NCBI RefSeq assembly: GCF_030532325.1
Contig: NZ_JAUNLS010000013.1
Span: 1 to 64,000 of the forward strand
Reading direction: 5' to 3'
From: Corynebacterium sp.
GTDB taxonomy: Bacteria > Actinomycetota > Actinomycetes > Mycobacteriales > Mycobacteriaceae
DNA length: 64,000 bases
Part shown: positions 8,317-17,327 of the stretch, piece by piece
How positions within the stretch are numbered: position 1 is the stretch's first letter
How the letters are laid out: the number at the start of each line of letters is the position of its first letter
The notes under the pieces: model-generated
The model's input: the letters and a program-made list of their open reading frames with translations, nothing else
Database searches by the model: none
What the model was told of the DNA's origin: nothing
Position numbers and translations under genes: made by a program

Positions 8317-10841
8317 TAGGCTTCTCCTTTCACCAGGTCGGGATGGGTGATTTCATCGTCGTCCAGCTCCACCAGCTCCTCGGACTGCGCCAGGCTGGAG
8401 CGCACGTAGTCAAAGGCCAGCAGAACCGCGACCAGCGCGAGGCTCCACGCCGTCCACAGGCCCAGCAGCAGCGGCTTTTGCCCCGGCAGCGCCCACGCGG
8501 CCACCGCGAGGACCACCACGCCGAGCACGCCGATGACGGCGATGACGCGGATCCAGCGGCCGTAATCGTGCTTGCGCCGCTCCAGGTCCTCCTTGAGCGC
8601 GCTGCGGGAATCCAGGGCCTGGATGATGTCCGCGATGCGGTAGCCGGAGCCCACCACCTGGACGTTCTCGTAGTTGAAGAGCTCGGTCTTCTTCAGCTCG
8701 CGGTTGAAGAGCAGGTTGAAGTGGGATAGGGCCTTGCGCACGATCATGCCGCCGAAGAACGCGGTGACAAAGATGAGCGCGAGCACCGCCATGTACTTGG
8801 CGTAATGGTTGCCGTAGAAGCCGCCGATGGTCTCGCGCATGGCCTCGATGCCATAGGTGAAGGGCAGCAGCGGGTAGATGGCGCGGAAGAAGTTGGGCAT
8901 GAGCTCGATGGGATACAGGCCCGAGGCGCCCGGGATCTGGATAATCACCAGCACCACGCATAGGCCGCGCCCTAAGTGCCCCAGCGACGTCGACAAGGCG
9001 TAGATCACGCTGAGGTAGGCCAGGGCGATGAGCACGCCGGTGACCACGAAGGCAAAGGGGTTGACCGTCTGCACGCCCATGATGAGCTCGCCGATGGTCA
9101 GCACCAGCGACTGCAGCACCACCATGACCGCCATGAGCAGGAAACGGCCCAGGTAGGCCTGGCGCACCGTGACGCGCTTGAAGCCCTCCTTATCCACCTC
9201 GAGGCGGAAGATGACCATGAGCACGAAGGCGCCGATCCACAGCGAGAGGTTGGTAAAGAGCGCGGCCATGGCGGAGCCGTAGCTCTTGACCGGGTAGATG
9301 GTCTCCTGCTTGATCTGGATGGGCTCGGCAAAGAAGTTGCCAATCTCCTCCGAATCCAGGCCGGTGATGTTTTGCAGCACCTGGGAATTGGTGGCGGAGC
9401 GCAGGGCGGCCACGTCGCCGCGCACGGCCTGCATGCCCTCCTGAAGGGAGGCGAGGTCGCCATCGAAGCTGTCCAGGGTGTCCTTGGTGGCGCCGAGCTG
9501 CTGGGCCACGCCCTCGAGCAGGCCGTCGGCCTCCTGCATCGTCGCCTTCGAGGAGTCGAGGGTGGCGGCCAAAGCGCCCGCGGTGGAGCCGATGCTGCCC
9601 ATCGCCCGGTTGATCTCCGGCAGGGAGTTATCGACGGTATCGCGCAGCACCTGGGAGGTGGCCTTGGTATCGGCGGCCGCCTGGGCCACCTCCTCGGATC
9701 CCGCCTTGAGGTGCCCGGCCGCGCCCGCGGCGTCCTGACTTAAGGTGTTGAGGCTGCCCAGCAGCTTCTTGTTGGCCTCGTTGCCGGACTCGAGCTTGCT
9801 GATCGACTCGTTGAGCGCGGCGGTGGTCGCCGGCGAGAGCGTGGGGGAATTGAGCAGCTCCTTGAGCTGTGCCAGGGACTGATCGCTGGCGTCGATGGCC
9901 GCGGTGGCCTGGGAGGTGGCGGAATCAAAGCGGCCGCTGGCCTGGGTAAGCCCGGCGCTGAGGTCCGCGATGGTGCCCTGGGCCTGGGCGGTGCCCTCGG
10001 CCACGGCGGTGGCCCCCTGCACAAAGGCCGCGGTGGACTTATCGGTGAAGTCACCCACGTTGCCCTGCGCATCCGTGATGAGCTGCTGTACCCCGCCGAG
10101 CGCGCGCTGCGCGGAGTCCATGGCGGCAGCAACGTCATCGACGGTGCCGCGCGCCCCGCGCACGCTGTCCTGGGCGCCGAGCAACCTATCCTGAATCCGC
10201 TCCAGCCGCTCGCGGGAGGAATCGATCTCCGCGACGGTCTCGTCGAAGGCGCCGCTCGTGCTGTCGGCGGCCTTAAGGAGTTTGTTCTCCACGTCCGTGC
10301 CCTTATCGTGGACCTGCTTGGAGGCCGCGGTGGCCACGCTCTGGCGGAAGGCCGAGGTGATCTGCTTGTCCAGACTATTCGCGGCGGTGTCCGTGATCTT
10401 GACGGCGATCGCGTTCTGCTTCTCGTTGACCCGGTACTCCAGACTCGGCGTGGTGTAGGTGCCGCTGAGGATGCCGACGAGCTCCTCGCTGAAGTTCTCC
10501 GGAATGGTCACTGAGGCGTAGACGTCGCCGTTCTTCACGGCTGAGTCTGCCTCGTCGCGCTCCATGAACTGCCACCCCATTTGGTCATTTTCATGGAGCT
10601 GCTTGACGACGTCCTCCCCCACCGTCACCTTTCCGGTCAGCGGGTTGTATGTACCTTTGTCCTCATTGACCACAGCCACCTTGATGTTCTCGGTGGCCTT
10701 GTAGGGATCGTGGAAGGCACCGATGTTGACCCACGAGTACAGCGAGGGGATGACAATAAGGCCAATGAGAATTACCCATGCTCGAGGAACGCGGCCCAGC
10801 CGGGCCACATCCCGAGTAAAAATTCTCCAACTTTGACGCAC
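8316..10841 (-). CDS. YhgE/Pip family membrane protein (copy 1)
   Basis: This 841-residue paralog of the next gene has the same plan: an N-terminal membrane helix (VILIGLIVIPSLYSWV), a long stalk rich in Ala, Ser and Gln that is probably coiled coil (about 180-490), and a C-terminal ABC-2-like domain. It has an additional cytoplasmic segment and two more helices after about residue 730. The start is a GTG 7 bases after TACACT (10849-10854), so it is probably leaderless. It begins a leftward run of YhgE1, YhgE2, ktrB and ktrA. Confidence 0.83.
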   Translation of the reverse strand: MRQSWRIFTRDVARLGRVPRAWVILIGLIVIPSLYSWVNIGAFHDPYKATENIKVAVVNEDKGTYNPLTGKVTVGEDVVKQLHENDQMGWQFMERDEADSAVKNGDVYASVTIPENFSEELVGILSGTYTTPSLEYRVNEKQNAIAVKITDTAANSLDKQITSAFRQSVATAASKQVHDKGTDVENKLLKAADSTSGAFDETVAEIDSSRERLERIQDRLLGAQDSVRGARGTVDDVAAAMDSAQRALGGVQQLITDAQGNVGDFTDKSTAAFVQGATAVAEGTAQAQGTIADLSAGLTQASGRFDSATSQATAAIDASDQSLAQLKELLNSPTLSPATTAALNESISKLESGNEANKKLLGSLNTLSQDAAGAAGHLKAGSEEVAQAAADTKATSQVLRDTVDNSLPEINRAMGSIGSTAGALAATLDSSKATMQEADGLLEGVAQQLGATKDTLDSFDGDLASLQEGMQAVRGDVAALRSATNSQVLQNITGLDSEEIGNFFAEPIQIKQETIYPVKSYGSAMAALFTNLSLWIGAFVLMVIFRLEVDKEGFKRVTVRQAYLGRFLLMAVMVVLQSLVLTIGELIMGVQTVNPFAFVVTGVLIALAYLSVIYALSTSLGHLGRGLCVVLVIIQIPGASGLYPIELMPNFFRAIYPLLPFTYGIEAMRETIGGFYGNHYAKYMAVLALIFVTAFFGGMIVRKALSHFNLLFNRELKKTELFNYENVQVVGSGYRIADIIQALDSRSALKEDLERRKHDYGRWIRVIAVIGVLGVVVLAVAAWALPGQKPLLLGLWTAWSLALVAVLLAFDYVRSSLAQSEELVELDDDEITHPDLVKGEA

Positions 10842-10848
10842 TGGAGGA

Positions 10849-10854
10849 AGTGTA
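10849..10854 (-). promoter_or_regulatory. Leaderless -10 box for YhgE copy 1
   Basis: TACACT on the minus strand lies 7 bases before the GTG. TTGGGG with an 18-base spacer is a weak -35. No Shine-Dalgarno precedes the start, so a leaderless message is the simplest reading. Confidence 0.5.
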
Positions 10855-10936
10855 CCCTACCCATCTGAAACGCCCCAACCTGCAGAAACACACATTGTAA
10901 TTTATGGCGTTAATTACTTTCGTTTCCTGCATGCAA

Positions 10937-12118
10937 CTACATACCCGCCGCCTTCAGCGCGCGCCTGCCCGCCCCTAGTGCAGTGGGCAGCAGCGTCAGC
11001 ACCGCGGTGCCCAACCCGGAGATCACCAGCGCCGCCGTAGGGCCAGCCGTGGCAACCACGGGGGCGGCGATGACGTAGCCCACCAGCATGGCTGAGTTAT
11101 TCACCGAGCCCATAGTGGACAGCGCCTTGGGCTTAATCTCCGGCGCCACGGCGTTGACCACAACGAGGCGCAACGCGGCCACCTGCACCGCATTGCACAC
11201 GCCACCCGCAGCAAAACACACCAGGCTCAACGCCAATGACGGCACCAGCCCAGGCAGGGCAATACACAGCCCCATGACCGTGCCCGCGCCCACCACCACC
11301 GCAAGCGCGTTCTCGCGGCGCACCCGCCCGCCCAGCCGCGCGCCGAGGATGCGGCCCACGATGAAAGCCTGCGCCACAATCGCGTACATCAGCCCGCTGG
11401 CCTGCAGGGATTGGGTAATGAAGAAAACCAACGCAACGTTGAAGATTGAGGTAAAGACAATCGCAGCCCAGATAGCCAGCAAAGCCTGCCGCGCCTGCGA
11501 GCTCGCCGCGAGCAGCATGGGCGCCTGCAGCAGACTTCGCCAGAACGAGCCCGTGCCTCCGGCCGCAGCAGACGCGTCACCGCTCTTTGCGTCATCCCCC
11601 TCCGAATCTAGCTGTTGAGACGGGACCTTCGGCAGCACAGCGAGGACAACATAGAGCACGATGCTCACGCTCAGCGCAACAGCAAAGCACTCGATAAGCA
11701 GCGCCATCCGCAACGTGGACCAACTCAGAAGCGCGCCACCAATAATCGGTCCGGCAAAACCACCACTTAACCGGGCGGTATCAAGCAATGAGAAAACCCT
11801 TGCCTGCTGCGACTCCGGCACGCAGGAATCCGCAATGACAAAAATCGCGGGGATGGATAAGCCACTCAGACAGGACAACACCACGTTGCCGGCAATGAGC
11901 ACAGCCGTGTGCGGGACAGCCGCCAGCACGGCTAGAGTGACAAGCTCCAACAAGCCTACGGCCGGCGCAACAACTCGCGCGTCATACCTATCAAAGACCG
12001 GCGCCAAGAGCGGAACAATAAAGACTTGCGCCAACGCGCCAGAGATAAGAATCCCGGCAACAAGCGCCTCACCCTTATGCAGTGCCGCAAAATGAAGCGA
12101 TATCGCAAGCGACGTCAT
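10937..12118 (-). CDS. MFS transporter, main reading frame (N terminus out of frame)
   Basis: This is a 393-residue major-facilitator protein with about 11 hydrophobic segments. The intact frame begins at an ATG (12118) with no ribosome site, already at the end of what should be helix 1. The missing N terminus lies upstream (12119-12218) in another frame. Removing one base from a G8 tract (12146-12153) joins the two into a normal protein of about 426 residues. Substrate is unknown; drug or sugar efflux is possible. A phase-variable switch, a true pseudogene and a sequencing error are all open. Confidence 0.75.
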   Translation of the reverse strand: MTSLAISLHFAALHKGEALVAGILISGALAQVFIVPLLAPVFDRYDARVVAPAVGLLELVTLAVLAAVPHTAVLIAGNVVLSCLSGLSIPAIFVIADSCVPESQQARVFSLLDTARLSGGFAGPIIGGALLSWSTLRMALLIECFAVALSVSIVLYVVLAVLPKVPSQQLDSEGDDAKSGDASAAAGGTGSFWRSLLQAPMLLAASSQARQALLAIWAAIVFTSIFNVALVFFITQSLQASGLMYAIVAQAFIVGRILGARLGGRVRRENALAVVVGAGTVMGLCIALPGLVPSLALSLVCFAAGGVCNAVQVAALRLVVVNAVAPEIKPKALSTMGSVNNSAMLVGYVIAAPVVATAGPTAALVISGLGTAVLTLLPTALGAGRRALKAAGM

Positions 12119-12218
12119 CGCCCCACACAGTGCGGTCAGGAAATACCCCCCCCGCCAGCGCGTACGCGACCACGTTGCTGCGCCAGCTAGACTGCGATTT
12201 TTTCTGTCCGCTCACCAT
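12119..12218 (-). pseudogene. Out-of-frame N terminus of the MFS transporter
   Basis: From the ATG at 12218 this frame reads MVSGQKKSQSSWRSNVVAYA, an amphipathic start typical of MFS proteins, then passes through the G8 tract. With one G fewer it continues GGYFLTALCGAMTSLA, a normal helix 1 running straight into the main frame. As sequenced it runs out of register with the transporter. Confidence 0.7.
12146..12153. repeat. C8/G8 homopolymer inside the MFS gene
   Basis: Eight C on the plus strand (G on the coding strand). Seven or ten would keep the transporter in frame, while eight breaks it. Tracts of this length are prone both to slipped-strand mutation and to sequencing error. Confidence 0.9.
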
Positions 12219-12396
12219 TTCACCAGATTAGTGACGCGCACCACATACGCGCAACCTTAAACACTCACCCAATCCGAATTAGAGTGATGCATTCACGCCA
12301 AAACCGAACTACCCCATTCACGGGTGAAGGTATAAATTTACCAAATGCAACACTTAGAATTAGGCAGACTCGTCCACATCCAGTCGGGGGAGATGA

Positions 12397-12600
12397 ATGC
12401 AGAATCCAAGACCTAAGAAATACAACTCGCAACTATCGTGGGCTGCATTTTTTGCTTCACTAGTCCTTCTAGGGCTGCTTCTCGGAATTGTTTTTGACCT
12501 AGGCACCGTTCCCAGAACGGTTATAGGTCTTATCCTGTTCTGCATTTGGTATTGGGTTGATTGGACTATGAGAAAAAAGCATTCAACTGACGAGAATTAA
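12397..12600 (+). CDS. Small two-helix membrane protein, unknown
   Basis: This 67-residue protein has two hydrophobic segments (about 13-34 and 40-55) separated by a short DLGTVPRT loop, with a basic start (NPRPKKY) and a charged tail (MRKKHSTDEN). I do not recognise a family. The ATG follows GGGGGAGATGA, a strong ribosome site, and a clean hairpin terminator follows at 12633-12664, so it is probably a real gene. Its AT content is higher than its neighbours', which may hint at later arrival. Confidence 0.65.
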   Translation: MQNPRPKKYNSQLSWAAFFASLVLLGLLLGIVFDLGTVPRTVIGLILFCIWYWVDWTMRKKHSTDEN

Positions 12601-12632
12601 GGGAATTAAACTCCCACAAACGCAGATGCAAC

Positions 12633-12664
12633 AAACCCCCTGGTCACATTCAACCAGGGGGTTT
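12633..12664. terminator. Bidirectional rho-independent terminator
   Basis: AAACCCCCTGGT (12633-12644) and ACCAGGGGGTTT (12653-12664) form a perfect 12-bp stem with an 8-base loop. It separates the small membrane-protein gene (plus) from tRNA-Ser (minus) and can serve both strands. Confidence 0.85.
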
Positions 12665-12667
12665 CTT

Positions 12668-12759
12668 TGGCGGAGACGAGAGGATTTGAACCTCCGGACC
12701 TACGCAAGTAAGTCAACTCCTTAGCAGGGAGCCCCATTCGGCCGCTCTGGCACGTCTCC
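12668..12759 (-). tRNA. tRNA-Ser (anticodon GCT)
   Basis: On the minus strand GGAGACG pairs with CGTCTCC. The anticodon arm reads CTCCCTGCTAAGGAG (anticodon GCT), a long class II variable arm follows, then TTCGAATCC, discriminator G and an encoded CCA (12668-12670). This is a complete serine tRNA. Confidence 0.94.
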
Positions 12760-12799
12760 AGCGATTCGCAATGAATCTTTGCCCACTCTACCCGAGCGC

Positions 12800-13984
12800 T
12801 TAAGGCGCTGACAAAACGGGCCCGCGAGCACCGTTCTCCTCGAGCGCGGCGTGCAGTTTCAGCGCCACATGCAGGGCCACGCAGCGCCACCCGTCATCCA
12901 GGGCGCCGCTGCCCGTAATCTCCCGGACACGCTCCAAGCGGTAGTGCAGTGTGGCGCGGTGAATGTAGAGCGCAGCCGCAGTGGCATTGACGTTGCGGGC
13001 ATTATCCAGATAGGCCAGCAGGGTACGCCAGTAGGAGTTGCGGGGGTCGTCGAGAAGCGCAGCGGCATCCGGGCTAATACTGCGCACGGTGGACTCGTTG
13101 AGTTCCCAGCCCACCAGCAGGCGCCACGCGCCGGCCTGCGTCCAGCCGAGGAACTCCTCACCGCAGAGCTTGGCCACGTCCGCCATCAGGCGCGCCCGGC
13201 GCGCGGCCTCCCCCACGGAGGTCTCGGCGGCACTGGCCGCACCCCAGGCCACGATCTTCCCGCCGGCGGTGAGCGCGGCGCTGGCGACCTCATCGCGCAG
13301 CTGCTGGGTATCGGCGCTATCCAGCGGGGATTCAAGGATCACCAGGGAGTCGTGCTGCATGGCGGTGAGGAAGGGGCGGCGATGCAGCGGGCGGGCGAGC
13401 TCCGCGGTAAGGCGCTGTTGATCGCCGTCGAGGTAGACGCGGTGGATGGTCAGCGTGCCGTCGCGGGGCAGTTCGTCGCGGTCGCGCGCCAGCGCCAGCG
13501 CCCCCTCGTTGCCGGAGAGGATCGTGCGGGCCAGCTGGTCCAGCTGCGCGGCCCGGGTACGCAGTGGGGCATCGTACTCGCCCACCAGCTGCGTGAGGCG
13601 CTCCAGGTAGTCGCCCGCAGCAGCCACTTCCTCCTCGCTGAGCTGCGGGGAATCGATGAACCAGAGGTGCCCCACCAGCTCGCCGTGTTGACGCAGCGGG
13701 AAAACCATGCGCGGCAGGAGCTGGAAGCCCTCGTGGGCGGGCAGGCGCACAGGCTTTTCAGAGTCCTGGATGCCAAAGCTCAGCAGCCAGGGGATGGGCT
13801 CCGGCGGCGGGCTGCGGTGGAGGATGGAGTCCGCGCGGTGGCTGTCAATCTCGCCCACCTGGGCGCTGGCGGCGATGACGTTGATGGAGGGGGTGGTCAC
13901 CTCGACGGATCTCCCCATGCTGCGGGCAATGTCATCGAGGATGTCCTGGATGTCATTAAGGTACAGGGGAGGGATATGCGACAT
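12800..13984 (-). CDS. PucR/CdaR-family transcriptional regulator
   Basis: This 394-residue regulator has a sensory N-terminal half of unclear fold (about 1-170), a middle GGDEF-like region and a C-terminal helix-turn-helix of the PucR type (about 320-375: NVNATAAALYIHRATLHYRL). Such regulators usually control the neighbouring catabolic genes in response to their substrate. It is divergent from the permease-decarboxylase-aminotransferase operon and is the likely controller. The ATG is 6 bases after TATCTT (13991-13996), suggesting a leaderless message. Confidence 0.85.
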   Translation of the reverse strand: MSHIPPLYLNDIQDILDDIARSMGRSVEVTTPSINVIAASAQVGEIDSHRADSILHRSPPPEPIPWLLSFGIQDSEKPVRLPAHEGFQLLPRMVFPLRQHGELVGHLWFIDSPQLSEEEVAAAGDYLERLTQLVGEYDAPLRTRAAQLDQLARTILSGNEGALALARDRDELPRDGTLTIHRVYLDGDQQRLTAELARPLHRRPFLTAMQHDSLVILESPLDSADTQQLRDEVASAALTAGGKIVAWGAASAAETSVGEAARRARLMADVAKLCGEEFLGWTQAGAWRLLVGWELNESTVRSISPDAAALLDDPRNSYWRTLLAYLDNARNVNATAAALYIHRATLHYRLERVREITGSGALDDGWRCVALHVALKLHAALEENGARGPVLSAP

Positions 13985-13990
13985 ATGTCA

Positions 13991-14021
13991 AAGATACTTG
14001 CCGCATTTGTCCAGTGACAAA
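13991..14021. promoter_or_regulatory. PucR promoter and candidate operator
   Basis: TATCTT (13991-13996, minus strand) is placed for a leaderless PucR message. TTTGTC-cagt-GACAAA (14006-14021) is a perfect 6-bp inverted repeat in the divergent region. Further TGTC (13986) and GACA (14031) elements flank it, so several half-sites are present. Confidence 0.45.
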
Positions 14022-14132
14022 CAAAAAGGTGACACGCGATAATTCAGACTTATGCAATGACCTGGCTCACATGGGCAGGCTCCCCGTGACCCCCTGAGGG
14101 GCGCGGCCAGCACCATTAGATATAAGGAATAT

Positions 14133-15545
14133 ATGAGCACTCTTGATCACTCCCGCGCGGTCGACGCCGCCGAGGCGCCCCGCCCCGCGCCGAGCGAGGA
14201 AGGCGGCCTGCAGCGCGGCATGAAGTCGCGTCACCTGCAGATGATCGCCTTCGGCTCGAGCATCGGCACCGGCCTCTTCCTCGGCTCCGGCGCCTCGATT
14301 CAGCAGGCCGGCCCCGCGGTCCTCCTCGCCTTCGCCATCGCCGGCGCCATCATCTTCCTCATCATGCGCATGCTGGGCGAGATGGCCGTGGAGAACCCGG
14401 TCTCCGGCTCCTTCTCCGCCTACGCCCGCGAGTACATCGGCCCCGTGGCCGGCTTTGTCACCGGCTGGAACTGGTGGTTTACCACTATCGTCGTGGGCAT
14501 GCTGGAGCTGACCGCCGCCGGCACCATCATGGACTTCTGGTTCCCCGGCCTGCCCCACTGGATCACCGCACTGGTCACGCTGCTGATCGTCACCGCCATC
14601 AACCTCATCCACGTCGGCGCCTTCGCCGAGGCCGAGTTCTGGCTCTCCTTTGTCAAGGTCGCCGCGCTGGTGCTCATGATCGTGGTCGGCTTCGCCATCG
14701 TCTTCGGCCTTACCCCGGAGCCCGCCCTGGGCATGCGCAACATCACGGAGAACGGCGGCTGGTTCCCCAACGGGGCCAAGGGTGTGCTCTTCTCCCTGGC
14801 CGCGGTGCTCTTTACCTTCGGCGGCATCGAGTCCATCGGCACGGCCGCCGGCGAGGCCGAGAACCCGCGCGCCACGCTGCCGCGCGCCATCAACAACGTC
14901 ATTTGGCGCATCCTGCTCTTCTACATCGGCGGCATGGCGGTCATTGTCCTGCTGGCCCCGTGGAACCAGCTGGATATCTCCACCTCCCCCTTCGTCCGCG
15001 CGCTGACCACCATCGGCATTAGCGGCGCGGCCACCGGCCTCAACATCATCGTGCTCGTCGCCGCCCTTTCCGTGTTCAACACCATGACCTTCTCCGGCGC
15101 CCGCATGCTGCGGGATCTCTCCTTGGGGGATCAGGCCCCGCCCTTCTTTAGCACCACCAGCACCAAGGGCGTGCCGGTGCGCGCGCTGCTGTTCAACTCC
15201 CTGCTCATGGGCTCAGCGGTGCTGCTCAACTACCTCTTCGAGGGCAAGATCCTCGTCGTGCTCATGGCCATCATCGTCGGCGCCGAGCTCATCTCTTGGT
15301 CCTCCATCTGCATCGCGCACATGAAGTTCCGCAAGCGGCTGGCCGCCGAGGGCCGCAGCCCGGAGTTCCCCGCCCCCTTCTTCCCCGTGGCCAACGTGGT
15401 GTGCCTGGCCTTCTTCGCGCTGGTCGTGGTGCTCATGGCCATGCTGCCGGACTACCGCACGGGCATCATCGCGCTGCCGCTGTGGATTCTTGCCCTCGTG
15501 CTCATCTGGGCGGGCAAGAAGCGCCACGACGCCCGCAAGGCGTAA
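14133..15545 (+). CDS. Amino-acid permease, APC family (AroP-like)
   Basis: This 470-residue transporter has 12 hydrophobic segments. The hydrophilic N terminus (1-30) is followed by LQRGMKSRHLQMIAFGSSIG and GTGLFLGSG, the family's first helix with its substrate-binding glycines. It resembles the AroP/GabP/PheP group of H+ symporters. The following decarboxylase and aminotransferase suggest that aromatic amino acids are the substrate, but this is inferred. The ATG follows AAGGA (14124-14128) at close spacing. It leads a three-gene operon. Confidence 0.88.
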   Translation: MSTLDHSRAVDAAEAPRPAPSEEGGLQRGMKSRHLQMIAFGSSIGTGLFLGSGASIQQAGPAVLLAFAIAGAIIFLIMRMLGEMAVENPVSGSFSAYAREYIGPVAGFVTGWNWWFTTIVVGMLELTAAGTIMDFWFPGLPHWITALVTLLIVTAINLIHVGAFAEAEFWLSFVKVAALVLMIVVGFAIVFGLTPEPALGMRNITENGGWFPNGAKGVLFSLAAVLFTFGGIESIGTAAGEAENPRATLPRAINNVIWRILLFYIGGMAVIVLLAPWNQLDISTSPFVRALTTIGISGAATGLNIIVLVAALSVFNTMTFSGARMLRDLSLGDQAPPFFSTTSTKGVPVRALLFNSLLMGSAVLLNYLFEGKILVVLMAIIVGAELISWSSICIAHMKFRKRLAAEGRSPEFPAPFFPVANVVCLAFFALVVVLMAMLPDYRTGIIALPLWILALVLIWAGKKRHDARKA

Positions 15546-15600
15546 CTTTAAATCGCAAAAGTAATTCAGAACGGTTCATAGAGAAAGGACACTGCCTGCC

Positions 15601-17274
15601 ATGCAGACCACCGTTGGCGAGTTCATCATCGACCGCCTCAAGGCCATCGGCATCACCGAGATCATCGGCGTGCCGGGGGATTTCAACCTGAGCTTCCTGG
15701 AGCAGATCGATGAGGCCGAGGGCATCCGCTTCGTCGGCGCCTGCAATGAACTCAACGCCGCTTACGCCGCCGACGGCTACGCCCGCCAGCGCGGCGTGGG
15801 CTGTCTGCTCACCACCTACGGCGTAGGCGAGCTCTCCGCGCTCAACGGCATCGCGGGTGCGCGCGCCGAGCACGTCCCGCTGGTCTCCCTGGCGGGCGCC
15901 CCGCCGCAGTACGCCACCGAGTTCCGCTGGAACCTCCACCACTCGCTGGCCGACGGCAACTTTGCCAACATGCTCGACTCCATGGCTCCGTTCACTGAGG
16001 TCGCCACCCGCGTCTCCCCCATGAACGTGGTGGAGGAGTTCGACCGCGCCCTGCACACCTGCCTGCGCGAGAAGCGCCCGGTGCACATCCAGATCCCCTC
16101 CGATATCACGCACCTGAGCATTGAGGTGCCGGACGAGCCCTTCTCCACCGCGCTGGCCACCTCCGATAAGGAGCGCCTCGAGGCCGCCGCCGAGTACGTG
16201 CTCGAGCGCCTTGCCGAGGCCAAGGATCCCATCGTCCTGGTGGATCAGGACACCACCCGCCACGGCTTCACCGAGTACTTCCGCCAGATCATCGACAAGG
16301 CCCAGCTGCCCTACTCCCAGCTGACCTCCGGCAAGGCCATCCTCTCCGAGCGCGATCCGCTCTTCCTGGGCACCTACAACGGCGCGGCCTCCGCCCCGGG
16401 CGTGCAAGAGCGCATTGAGAACTCCGACTTCCTCATCACCACCAACCCGCGCTTCATCGAGGTCAACTCCGGCTCCTTCACCCACGATCTGGATAACGCC
16501 CGCATCTACAACTTTGGTGATCAGCACCTCAACGCCGACGGCACCGTCTTCGTGGGCATCAACACCGTGGAGCTGCTGGAGATCCTGGCGCAGCGCGTGC
16601 CTGAGAGGGAGAAGGCGGGCGGCGAGCCCTTCGTGCCGGAAGCCTTTGAGATTCAGCCCGAGGCAGCACTGACCCAGGCCCGTATCTGGCCGCAGATGCT
16701 GGAGTTCATCCGGGAGGATGACGTGGTCATCGCCGAGGCCGGCACCTCCAACATCGGCTTGGGCCCGCAGCGCATGCCGGAGGGCGTGCAGTACATCAAC
16801 TCCACCATCTGGGGTTCCATCGGCTTCACCCTGCCCTGCGTGCTGGGCTCCCAACTGGCCAACCCCGAGCGCCGCCACGTGCTCTTCATTGGTGACGGCT
16901 CCTTCCAGCTCACCGCCCAGGAGCTCTCCACCATCCTGCGCCAGGAGATCAAGCCCATCATCGTACTGGTCAATAACGATGGCTACACCATCGAGCGCTT
17001 CATCCTGGGCATGGAGCAGGAGTACAACGAGATCCAGCAGTGGAAGTACGCAGAACTGCCCAAGGTCTTCATGCCGGATACTACGATGGAGTCCTACGTC
17101 GCGGGCACCGAGGGCGAGCTTGCCAGCGCCCTGAAGGACATCGCCGCCCACCCCGAGCGCGGTGCTTTCCTTGAGGTTCGCCTCGATCCGATGGACGCCC
17201 CGGCCGGCCTGCAGGCCTTCGGCCCCGAGACCGCTGAGTTCGACTTCGGTCCGCGCGGCCCGCGCAACAAGTAG
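15601..17274 (+). CDS. ipdC: Thiamine-diphosphate 2-keto-acid decarboxylase (indole-/phenylpyruvate type)
   Basis: This 557-residue enzyme decarboxylates a 2-keto acid to an aldehyde and belongs to the pyruvate/indolepyruvate decarboxylase family. The N-terminal domain has the catalytic Glu region (VGACNELNAAYAADGYAR) and the paired histidines WNLHHSL (about 115) typical of decarboxylases rather than synthases. The C-terminal domain has the ThDP motif GDGSFQLTAQE...NNDGYTIE. With the aminotransferase next door, phenyl- or indolepyruvate is the likely substrate. GAGAAAGGAC precedes the ATG. The symbol is given for the family; the exact substrate is not proven. Confidence 0.85.
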   Translation: MQTTVGEFIIDRLKAIGITEIIGVPGDFNLSFLEQIDEAEGIRFVGACNELNAAYAADGYARQRGVGCLLTTYGVGELSALNGIAGARAEHVPLVSLAGAPPQYATEFRWNLHHSLADGNFANMLDSMAPFTEVATRVSPMNVVEEFDRALHTCLREKRPVHIQIPSDITHLSIEVPDEPFSTALATSDKERLEAAAEYVLERLAEAKDPIVLVDQDTTRHGFTEYFRQIIDKAQLPYSQLTSGKAILSERDPLFLGTYNGAASAPGVQERIENSDFLITTNPRFIEVNSGSFTHDLDNARIYNFGDQHLNADGTVFVGINTVELLEILAQRVPEREKAGGEPFVPEAFEIQPEAALTQARIWPQMLEFIREDDVVIAEAGTSNIGLGPQRMPEGVQYINSTIWGSIGFTLPCVLGSQLANPERRHVLFIGDGSFQLTAQELSTILRQEIKPIIVLVNNDGYTIERFILGMEQEYNEIQQWKYAELPKVFMPDTTMESYVAGTEGELASALKDIAAHPERGAFLEVRLDPMDAPAGLQAFGPETAEFDFGPRGPRNK

Positions 17275-17288
17275 CGGCATAAAAGAAC

Positions 17289-17313
17289 GAAGAACACAGA
17301 AGAAGAACACAGA
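17289..17313. repeat. 12-bp direct repeat before the aminotransferase gene
   Basis: GAAGAACACAGA occurs at 17289-17300 and 17302-17313, a near-perfect tandem duplication in the 53-base spacer between the decarboxylase and aminotransferase genes. Confidence 0.7.
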
Positions 17314-17327
17314 AAAGGAATTACCGC

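Noticed and set aside
15502-17310. 602-codon open frame on the minus strand opposite the decarboxylase
   Set aside because: It mirrors a clear enzyme gene and its sequence is His/Gly/Val-rich, as expected from the antisense of high-GC codons. No ribosome site or domain.
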